This document shows positions 14,550-20,453 of a stretch of DNA of 24,392 bases, piece by piece. The notes below the pieces were generated by a model. The model was not told the origin of the DNA. It made no database searches and saw only the letters and a list, made by a program, of their open reading frames with translations. The stretch comes from an uncultured Clostridia bacterium (GTDB lineage Bacteria; Bacillota_A; Clostridia; Oscillospirales; Acutalibacteraceae), in assembly GCA_944380625.1 (NCBI GenBank), contig CALWIE010000044.1, positions 1-24,392 on the forward strand, given 5' to 3'. The first letter of the stretch is position 1. Every line of letters starts with the position of its first letter. The position numbers were made by a program, and so were the translations under genes.

Positions 14550-15893
14550 TCAGCTGGTTTTCATGGCCCTCTTCCACTTGCCGGTCCGGTACTGGAAGAA
14601 GGAGATCAGGTAGTTGACAAGCCAGCCCACGGGCACGGCCATCCACACAAACTGGATGCCGAACCGGGGGGCCAGGGTCACCGCCAGCACCACCCGCAGG
14701 GCCAGGTTTACCAGGTTTGCCACAGTGAACATAGCCATGTCCCCCGCGCCCCGGAGCACGCCGTCGGAGACCATTTTCAGCCCGATGAGCACGTAGAACC
14801 AGCCCATGAAGCGCGCGCACTGGACGCCTGTGTCAAAGGCGAGGGCGGACCCGCCCTCCTCCATGAACAGGGAAACCAGGGGCCGGGCCAGCAGCTGGAC
14901 CGCCAGGCAGATGGCCGCCGCCAGGGCGAACACGATGCCATAGCTGGCCCGATAGCCCCCTTGGACCCGCTGGGGCTTTCCGGCCCCCATATTCTGGGCG
15001 GTGTAGGAGGAGATGGCGTTGCCCATGGCGCTCATGGGCACAATGCACACGCTCTCGATGCGCATGGCGGCGGAGTAGCCCGCCAGCATCTGGGAGCCAA
15101 AGCCGTTGACCACCGACTGGACCAGCATCATGCCGATGGACACGGTGGACTGCTGCAAAATGGAGGGCAGGGCCACCCGGGCCATGTTGCGCAGCTCTCC
15201 AAAGCCGAAAAGCCTGCCCTCCAGCTTGCCGGGATAGGCGCGCAGCTCCCACAGGAAGATGGAAAGGGACAGCACCGCCGAGATCCCCTGGGCGATGAGG
15301 GTGGCCCAAGCGGCGCCGGCCACGCCCATCCCCAGAGGGCCCACCATCCAGATGTCCAGGCCGATGTTCAAAAGGGAGGAAAAAATCAGCAGGTACAGGG
15401 GCACCCGGGACCGGCCCAGGGCGTTGAACATGGCGGACAGGACGTTGTACATGAACAAAAAAGGCAGCCCCAAAAAGTAGATGTTCAAATAGGTGACAGC
15501 GTCTGAGAGGATGTTCTGGGGGGTGTTCAAAAGGACCATGATACTCTTAGACAGCAAAAGCCCCACCGCGCCCAGCAGGACGCTGATCCCCAAAAAGGTC
15601 AGCAGCGCCGTGAAGACCGAGCGCTTCATGAGGACGTAGTCCCGGCGGCCGAAGGCCTGGCCGGTGATGACGGAGGCCCCCACCCCGCCGCCGATGGCGA
15701 TGGAGATGAAGACGTTGGTAAGGGAGTAGGAGGCGCCCACCGCCGCCAGGGCGTCCTCCCCCACAAGGCGGCCCACAATCATGGAGTCCGCCATGGTGTA
15801 GACCTGCTGGAAGAAGTTCCCCAGCATCATGGGCAGGGCGAAGATCAGCAGGGCGCTCACCGGCCGCTTGTGAATGAGATACTCTTTTTCCAT
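14550..15893 (-). CDS. MATE-family multidrug/solute efflux protein
   Basis: A 447-residue inner-membrane exporter of the MATE family, using a Na+ or H+ gradient. Hallmarks: PMMLGNFFQQVYTMADSMIVGRLVG in the first helix pair, GGGVGASVITGQAFGRRD, LPFLFMYNVLSAMFNALGRSR, and the second-half repeat with ALPSILQQSTVSIGMMLVQ, all typical of the NorM/DinF-like bacterial subgroup; twelve hydrophobic segments are expected. The start is ATG at 15893 (MEKEYLIHKRPV), behind a weak GGGGA. The longer upstream frame would run through the tRNA terminator. I find no promoter between that terminator and the gene, so it may rely on read-through. Confidence 0.93.
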   Translation of the reverse strand: MEKEYLIHKRPVSALLIFALPMMLGNFFQQVYTMADSMIVGRLVGEDALAAVGASYSLTNVFISIAIGGGVGASVITGQAFGRRDYVLMKRSVFTALLTFLGISVLLGAVGLLLSKSIMVLLNTPQNILSDAVTYLNIYFLGLPFLFMYNVLSAMFNALGRSRVPLYLLIFSSLLNIGLDIWMVGPLGMGVAGAAWATLIAQGISAVLSLSIFLWELRAYPGKLEGRLFGFGELRNMARVALPSILQQSTVSIGMMLVQSVVNGFGSQMLAGYSAAMRIESVCIVPMSAMGNAISSYTAQNMGAGKPQRVQGGYRASYGIVFALAAAICLAVQLLARPLVSLFMEEGGSALAFDTGVQCARFMGWFYVLIGLKMVSDGVLRGAGDMAMFTVANLVNLALRVVLAVTLAPRFGIQFVWMAVPVGWLVNYLISFFQYRTGKWKRAMKTS

Positions 15894-15942
15894 AACATTC
15901 CCCGATTCTATGAAGGATGGGGCCTTGCGCCGGGCCCAAAGG

Positions 15943-15968
15943 AAAAGCCCCTCACCAGGTGAGGGGCT
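15943..15968 (-). terminator. Terminator downstream of the tRNA
   Basis: On the minus strand, AGCCCCTCAC pairs perfectly with GTGAGGGGCT across a CTG loop (15946-15968), followed by TTTTCC. It lies between the tRNA and the MATE gene. Confidence 0.9.
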
Positions 15969-15993
15969 TGGAACATGGCGGTCTCCCGCCGCT

Positions 15994-16070
15994 TGGTGGA
16001 CCATCAGGGACTTGAACCCCGGACCGACCGGTTATGAGCCGGCTGCTCTAACCAACTGCGCTAATGGTCC
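15994..16070 (-). tRNA. tRNA with CAU anticodon (Met elongator or Ile2), CCA encoded
   Basis: 77 bases including encoded CCA. Acceptor GGACCAT/ATGGTCC with discriminator A; T loop TTCAAGT closed by CGGGG/CCCTG; anticodon stem CCGGC/ACCGG-type with loop CTCATAA, so the anticodon is CAT. Elongator Met and the TilS-modified Ile2 share this anticodon and cannot be separated by eye. The D stem reads GCGC against GAGC, leaving a G-A mismatch at pair 12-23. No initiator features (three G-C pairs in the anticodon stem, acceptor 1-72 mismatch). Confidence 0.9.
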
Positions 16071-16074
16071 CTGT

Positions 16075-16106
16075 AAAAAAGCCGCCCGCGCCAGGCAAAC
16101 GGCGGC
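16075..16106 (-). terminator. Terminator-like hairpin immediately upstream of the tRNA
   Basis: On the minus strand, GCCGCC (16101-16106) pairs with GGCGGC (16081-16086), with a GCC/GGC stem in the loop, followed by TTTTTT. The T tract ends four bases before the mature tRNA 5' end. It lies downstream of the only good promoter for the tRNA. Confidence 0.65.
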
Positions 16107-16160
16107 ATTTTCCCCGGCCTGCTCTCCGCCGCGGGACTGTTCATACCGTTTAACCTAGTT

Positions 16161-16189
16161 ATCTTATCATATCCTGGGGGATTTGGCAA
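16161..16189 (-). promoter_or_regulatory. Promoter upstream of the tRNA
   Basis: On the minus strand, TTGCCA (16184-16189), 17 bases and TAAGAT (16161-16166). The transcript would begin near 16154, about 85 bases before the tRNA. Moderate match. Confidence 0.55.
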
Positions 16190-16224
16190 GCCCTTTCTCC
16201 CGGCGGCAAAGGAGGGGAAAGCCC

Positions 16225-16253
16225 TTGCGCGGCCTCTGTAACCCTGCTATAAT
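16225..16253 (+). promoter_or_regulatory. Promoter of the nucleoside-hydrolase/transporter pair
   Basis: TTGCGC (16225-16230), 17 bases and a perfect TATAAT (16248-16253). The 70-base leader contains a short hairpin, GTCCCT/AGGGAC, around 16263-16278. Confidence 0.8.
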
Positions 16254-16325
16254 AAGACCGCAAGTCCCTTTTTAGGGACACAAAAACCGGAAGGCCCCCA
16301 AGCCTTTTCCAAGGAGGAAGATCCT

Positions 16326-17264
16326 ATGCCTGCCAACCCCACCGCCCTCTCCGGGCTGCTCCGCCGGCTGGAACGCCCGTCCGGCCCTGTGGACGTGGTC
16401 CTGGACACAGACACCTACAACGAGGTGGACGACCAGTTCGCCCTCTCCTACCTGCTGGCCTCCGGCGACAAGCTGCGCTTGAAGGCATTGTACGCCGCGC
16501 CCTTTTTTAACGACAACTCCACAGGCCCTGAGGACGGCATGGAGAAAAGCTACCAGGAGATCCTGCGGCTTTTGGACCTGGCCCGCAGCCCCTTTCCCCG
16601 GGAGCGGGTGTTCCGGGGGTCCCGGGAGTACCTGCCCGGGGAGGAGACCCCGGTCCTCTCCCCCGCCGCCCAGGACCTGGCACGCCTTGCCATGGACTAC
16701 GCCCCGGAGAGCCCCCTGTACGTGGTGGCCATCGGGGCCCTGACCAACGTGGCCTCCGCCCTGCTGCTAAACCCGGAGATCCGGGACAGGATTGTGGTGG
16801 TCTGGCTGGGAGGCCACGCTTGGCACTGGCCTCACAACCGGGAGTTCAACGCCTGGCAGGACGTGGCCGCAGACCGGGTGGTCTTCGGCTGCGGCTGCGG
16901 GGTGGTGCAGCTTCCCTGCCAAGGGGTGGTGTCCTCCTTCCGCACCACCGGGCCGGAGCTGCGGGCCCACCTGGGGGGAAAAAGCCCCCTGTGCGACTAC
17001 TTGGTCTCCCTGGTGGAGGATTCGGAAAAGGCGGCGAGCTCCGGGCCCTGCTGGAGCCGCCCCATCTGGGACGTGACCGCTGTGGCCTGGCTGCTGGGCC
17101 CTGCATTCGTGGAGGACCGGCTGGCCCCCAGCCCCATTTTCCAGTATGACGACCGCTACAGCTTCGACCCCTCCCGGCACCCTGTCCGCTATGCCTGGGA
17201 GATCCACCGGGACGCCCTCTTTGAGGACCTGTTCCGGAAGCTTGCGTCCCTGGGGAAGGGCTGA
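16326..17264 (+). CDS. Nucleoside hydrolase-like protein (IUNH family)
   Basis: A 312-residue member of the inosine-uridine-preferring nucleoside hydrolase family, which splits the N-glycosidic bond of ribonucleosides using a bound Ca2+. Ca2+ ligands are visible as D27/D29 and D35-D36 in LDTDTYNEVDDQ, then IGALTNVA (137-143, metal-binding region), EFNAWQD (173-179) and the last Asp, D249. The residue before it, normally the catalytic-acid His (H241 in the Crithidia enzyme), is Trp here (W248 in PIWDVTAVAW), so the leaving-group specificity is probably changed. The ATG follows AAGGAGGAAGATCCT. A transporter gene follows after three bases, forming an operon. Confidence 0.85.
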   Translation: MPANPTALSGLLRRLERPSGPVDVVLDTDTYNEVDDQFALSYLLASGDKLRLKALYAAPFFNDNSTGPEDGMEKSYQEILRLLDLARSPFPRERVFRGSREYLPGEETPVLSPAAQDLARLAMDYAPESPLYVVAIGALTNVASALLLNPEIRDRIVVVWLGGHAWHWPHNREFNAWQDVAADRVVFGCGCGVVQLPCQGVVSSFRTTGPELRAHLGGKSPLCDYLVSLVEDSEKAASSGPCWSRPIWDVTAVAWLLGPAFVEDRLAPSPIFQYDDRYSFDPSRHPVRYAWEIHRDALFEDLFRKLASLGKG

Positions 17265-17267
17265 ACC

Positions 17268-18386
17268 ATGGGGAAAAAGCTTCTCTCCTGGCTGCGAGGG
17301 GAGGTGGTGCTCACCGCCGCCGTGGCCCTGGCGGTGATCTCCGCCTTCTTTGTGCCCCCAAGCCCCGCCTACCTCTCCTACATCGACTGGGACACCCTGG
17401 CGCTGCTCTTTGGCCTGATGGCCGTGATAAAGGGCTTCCAGCGGGAGGGAATGTTCCAGCAGATGGCCCAGGCCCTGCTGCGGCGCACCTCCGCCACCCG
17501 GTCCATGCTGGCCGTGCTGATGTTTTTGCCCTTCTTTTGCAGCATGGTCATCACCAACGACGTATCCCTGATCACCTTTGTGCCCTTCGGGCTGACGGTG
17601 CTGCGGCTCTCCCGCCAGGAGAGGCTGGCGGCGCCCCTGGTGGCCATGCAGACCCTGGCGGCCAACCTGGGCAGCATGCTCACCCCCATGGGGAACCCTC
17701 AGAACCTGTACCTGTACTCCCGCTCCGGGATGGGCTTTGGGGAGCTCTGCGGGGTGATGCTCCCCTACGTGGCCCTGTCCGGGGCGCTGCTTCTGGGGAT
17801 GCTCTTCTTCCTGCCCAAAGAGCCGGTCCCCCCCTTGGAGGTGGAGGCCCCCTCCGGGGACAGGGCCGTGCTGGGAAGCTCCTTTGTGGGGCTGCTGCTG
17901 TGCCTGGGGGGCATTTTCGACGTGCTGCCGCCCCTGGCCATTGCCGGGGTGGTGTTCCTCTACCTGCTCCTTCGGGACAGGCCCCTGCTCCGGGCGGTGG
18001 ACTACTCCCTTCTGGGGACCTTCGTGGCCTTTTTTATCTTTATTGGCAACCTGTCGGCCATCCCCCAGTTCCGGGACTTTTTGGCGGGCGCCCTGGAGGG
18101 CCGCGTGGCCCTGGTAGGGGTGCTCGCCAGCCAGGTGGTCAGCAATGTGCCGGCGGCCCTGCTTTTGGCTGGCTTCACCCAGGACTGGGAGGGCCTGCTC
18201 ATTGGCTGCAACCTGGGAGGCCTTGGCACCCTGATCGCCTCCATGGCCAGCCTGATCTCCTTTAAGCAGCTCTCCCGGGAATACCCCCAAAAGCGGCGGG
18301 CCTATTTTGTGTGGTTTACGGTGAGCAACCTTGCTTTCCTGGCTTTGCTCCTTGCGGCCTATGGAGTTCTCCAGGCCCTGTTTTAA
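17268..18386 (+). CDS. Anion transporter of the CitMHS/ArsB (ion transporter) superfamily
   Basis: A 372-residue integral membrane protein with about 9-11 hydrophobic segments. Two re-entrant-type motifs are typical of this superfamily: ITNDVSLITFVPFG (near 95) and SQVVSNVPAALLLAGF (near 285), plus MGNPQNLYLY, similar to the GNPTNL-type motif of citrate/arsenite transporters. It lies three bases behind the nucleoside hydrolase gene and so is co-transcribed. The substrate is unknown: dicarboxylates, citrate, arsenite or phosphate-like anions are all possible. The ATG (ACCATGGGG) has only a weak ribosome binding site, AAGGG, consistent with coupling. Confidence 0.85.
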   Translation: MGKKLLSWLRGEVVLTAAVALAVISAFFVPPSPAYLSYIDWDTLALLFGLMAVIKGFQREGMFQQMAQALLRRTSATRSMLAVLMFLPFFCSMVITNDVSLITFVPFGLTVLRLSRQERLAAPLVAMQTLAANLGSMLTPMGNPQNLYLYSRSGMGFGELCGVMLPYVALSGALLLGMLFFLPKEPVPPLEVEAPSGDRAVLGSSFVGLLLCLGGIFDVLPPLAIAGVVFLYLLLRDRPLLRAVDYSLLGTFVAFFIFIGNLSAIPQFRDFLAGALEGRVALVGVLASQVVSNVPAALLLAGFTQDWEGLLIGCNLGGLGTLIASMASLISFKQLSREYPQKRRAYFVWFTVSNLAFLALLLAAYGVLQALF

Positions 18387-18453
18387 TAAGTCCATAAAAA
18401 CGGACTTTCAGAGGACGCAAGAGTTAAATCTTTGTAAAATGGAAGAAAAGAGC

Positions 18454-18482
18454 TTGTGAATTCCCCTTTTCCCCTTTATAAT
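18454..18482 (+). promoter_or_regulatory. Promoter of the Na+/phosphate symporter gene
   Basis: TTGTGA (18454-18459), 17 bases and a perfect TATAAT (18477-18482). The leader to the symporter start is about 210 bases, long enough for regulation. Confidence 0.75.
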
Positions 18483-18523
18483 GGATTTGTAGGAAGAGAA
18501 GAAAGGAAACAAGGGGAATCCTG

Positions 18524-18589
18524 ATGAACCACGCCGATAAAGGCCCTGCCCGAAAACGGGACGGGGGAAAAAGCTTTACAAGAACTTAA
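18524..18589 (+). CDS. Possible 21-residue leader peptide
   Basis: ATG preceded by AAGGGGAATCCTG, encoding a basic 21-residue peptide (starts MNHADKGPARKR) and ending TAA seven bases before a large hairpin. Its position in the symporter leader suggests a regulatory peptide. It lacks an obvious run of one amino acid, so amino-acid attenuation is not indicated. Could be chance. Confidence 0.3.
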   Translation: MNHADKGPARKRDGGKSFTRT

Positions 18590-18596
18590 CCGAGCA

Positions 18597-18648
18597 CGGC
18601 CCAGCGCCTCTGCCTTTGCAGCAGGCGCCGGCCGCGCTTTTCTTTTTG
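18597..18648 (+). promoter_or_regulatory. Large hairpin and T-rich tract in the symporter leader (attenuator candidate)
   Basis: CGGCC (18597-18601) pairs with GGCCG (18630-18634), GCGCCT (18604-18609) with AGGCGC (18623-18628), and CTGC (18610-18613) with GCAG (18618-18621), with loop CTTT. TTTTCTTTTTG follows from 18638. It resembles an intrinsic terminator placed about 50 bases before the symporter gene, which is the layout of an attenuator. Confidence 0.55.
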
Positions 18649-18699
18649 TAAAAAGGCGGGTTTTGGGAGGACCACCACGAGAAAAGGGGAAATGGGAGA

Positions 18700-20373
18700 A
18701 TGACACCGACAAATGTGTTGGCGCTGCTGGGCGGGCTGGCCCTGTTCCTGTACGGGATGCAGATGATGAGCTCCGGCCTGGAAGCCGCCGCGGGCAACCG
18801 CATGAAACGGATCTTGGAAAAACTCACCTCCAACCGGATCCTGGGGGTGCTGGTGGGAGCGGGGATCACCGCGGTGATCCAGTCTTCCTCCGCCACCACG
18901 GTGATGGTGGTGGGATTTGTAAACTCGGGCATGATGACCCTGCGCCAGGCGGTGTGGATCATCATGGGGGCCAATATCGGCACCACCATTACCGGACAGC
19001 TCATCGCCCTGGACGTGGGGGCGATCGCCCCTCTGTTCGCCTTTGTGGGGGTGGCCATGGTGGTGTTCCTGAAGAAGGCGACTGTCCGCTATTGGGGACA
19101 GATCATCGCGGGGCTGGGCATCCTCTTCCTGGGCATGAACATGATGAGCGACTCCATGGCCCCCCTTCAGGACAGCCCGGCTTTTGTGAGCGCCATGACC
19201 ACCTTTAAGAACCCGGTGGTGGGCATCCTAGTGGGCGCCGTGTTTACGGCCATCATCCAGTCCTCCTCGGCCTCGGTGGGCATTTTGCAGACCTTGGCCA
19301 AGTCCGGGCTGATCGGCCTGGACAGCGCGGTGTACGTCCTCTTTGGCCAGAACATCGGCACCTGCATCACCGCGGTGCTGGCCTCCATCGGCACCAGCCG
19401 CAACGCCAAGCGCACCACCATCATCCACCTGATGTTCAACATCATCGGCACCATCCTGTTTACGGTTGTGTGCATGATCTCTCCCCTCACCTCCTGGGTG
19501 GAGGGCTGGACCCCTGGGAACCCCTCGGCGCAGATCGCCAACATGCACACCCTCTTTAACATCGTGACCACCCTGCTGCTGCTGCCCTTCGGCGTCTACC
19601 TGGCAAAGCTTGCCACCCGCATCCTGCCGGAAAAGGCCGCCGAGGCGGAGGACAGCGGCGTGCGCCAGCTGCTGTACATCAAGCCGGTGGACCAGCTCTC
19701 CGCGGAGCACCACGTGGGCACCTCTGCCATTGTGCTCAATGGCGTGCAGCATGAGCTCTCCCGCATGGCGGGCATGGTCCAGCAGAATGGGGATCGGAGC
19801 TTCCAGGCGGTGCTGGGGGGATCCCCCGCCCAGCTGGAACAGGTGGAGGAGACCGAAGAGTACATCGACTACCTGAACAAGGAGATCTCCCGGTACATCT
19901 CCCACATCATCGTCTATGAGACAAACGAGAGGGACTCCCAGCAGATCAGCGGGTTCTTCAAGATCTCCGCGAACTTGGAGCGCATCGGCGACCACGCGGT
20001 GAACATCTGCGAGTACACCCGGATGCTGGAGGAGAAACACATCGGCTTCTCCCAGCAGGCCAAGGGAGAGATTGAGGCCATGCGCCAGACGAGCCTGGAG
20101 GCCATTAAAGCCCTGGGGGACATGAGCCCCCTGGCCCCGGAGGTCCTGGAGGACATCAGCGGCTACGAACAGAAGATGGACGACATGACCCTGGAGTTTC
20201 GCCAGAACCAGATGGCACGGCTGCGGCAGGGCACCTGTTCCGACGAGGCCTGCACCCTCTACTCCGAAATGCTCACGGACTTTGAGCGCATTGGCGACCA
20301 CATTTTGAACATCGGCCAGGAGCTGGCCCCCGCCCAGACAGGGGCGGTAAAACCGGTCCCCGCAAAATCCTAA
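18700..20373 (+). CDS. Na+/phosphate symporter with C-terminal PhoU-like domain
   Basis: A 557-residue membrane protein of the Na/Pi-cotransporter (NptA/YjbB-like) family, importing or exporting phosphate with Na+. Two inverted-repeat QSSSA motifs (61-65 and 187-191) mark the substrate site. About eight hydrophobic segments end near residue 300. The C-terminal 220 residues form a PhoU-like helical domain with two metal-binding signatures, ERIGDH at 427-432 and 529-534, likely cytoplasmic and regulatory. The ATG at 18700 follows GGGGAAATGGGAG. Preceded by a long structured leader with its own promoter; followed by a strong terminator. Confidence 0.94.
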   Translation: MTPTNVLALLGGLALFLYGMQMMSSGLEAAAGNRMKRILEKLTSNRILGVLVGAGITAVIQSSSATTVMVVGFVNSGMMTLRQAVWIIMGANIGTTITGQLIALDVGAIAPLFAFVGVAMVVFLKKATVRYWGQIIAGLGILFLGMNMMSDSMAPLQDSPAFVSAMTTFKNPVVGILVGAVFTAIIQSSSASVGILQTLAKSGLIGLDSAVYVLFGQNIGTCITAVLASIGTSRNAKRTTIIHLMFNIIGTILFTVVCMISPLTSWVEGWTPGNPSAQIANMHTLFNIVTTLLLLPFGVYLAKLATRILPEKAAEAEDSGVRQLLYIKPVDQLSAEHHVGTSAIVLNGVQHELSRMAGMVQQNGDRSFQAVLGGSPAQLEQVEETEEYIDYLNKEISRYISHIIVYETNERDSQQISGFFKISANLERIGDHAVNICEYTRMLEEKHIGFSQQAKGEIEAMRQTSLEAIKALGDMSPLAPEVLEDISGYEQKMDDMTLEFRQNQMARLRQGTCSDEACTLYSEMLTDFERIGDHILNIGQELAPAQTGAVKPVPAKS

Positions 20374-20383
20374 AGGGAACAGA

Positions 20384-20421
20384 AAGGCTGCGCACCCCGC
20401 CTTGGGGCGCGCAGCCTTTTT
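20384..20421. terminator. Terminator between convergent genes
   Basis: AAGGCTGCGC (20384-20393) pairs with GCGCAGCCTT (20409-20418), with an inner CCCC/GGGG stem, followed by TTTTT on the plus strand and TTTCTGTT on the minus strand. It ends the symporter gene and probably the reductase operon opposite. Confidence 0.88.
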
Positions 20422-20453
20422 CAATTTGCCGGTTCGTCCTTTGCGGAGCCCCC

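Noticed and set aside
13403..14617. A 404-codon plus-strand frame over the lipoprotein and SprT-like genes
   Set aside because: Runs out of frame through the lipoprotein gene, a terminator and an antisense zinc-protein gene; Pro/Arg/Gly-rich shadow.
16767..18395. A 542-codon minus-strand frame opposite the nucleoside hydrolase and transporter
   Set aside because: Gln/His/Gly-rich composition and no motifs; antisense shadow.
18388..18410. Hairpin AAGTCC/GGACTT after the anion transporter
   Set aside because: Six weak pairs, eight-base loop and only TTTC after it; not convincing as a terminator.
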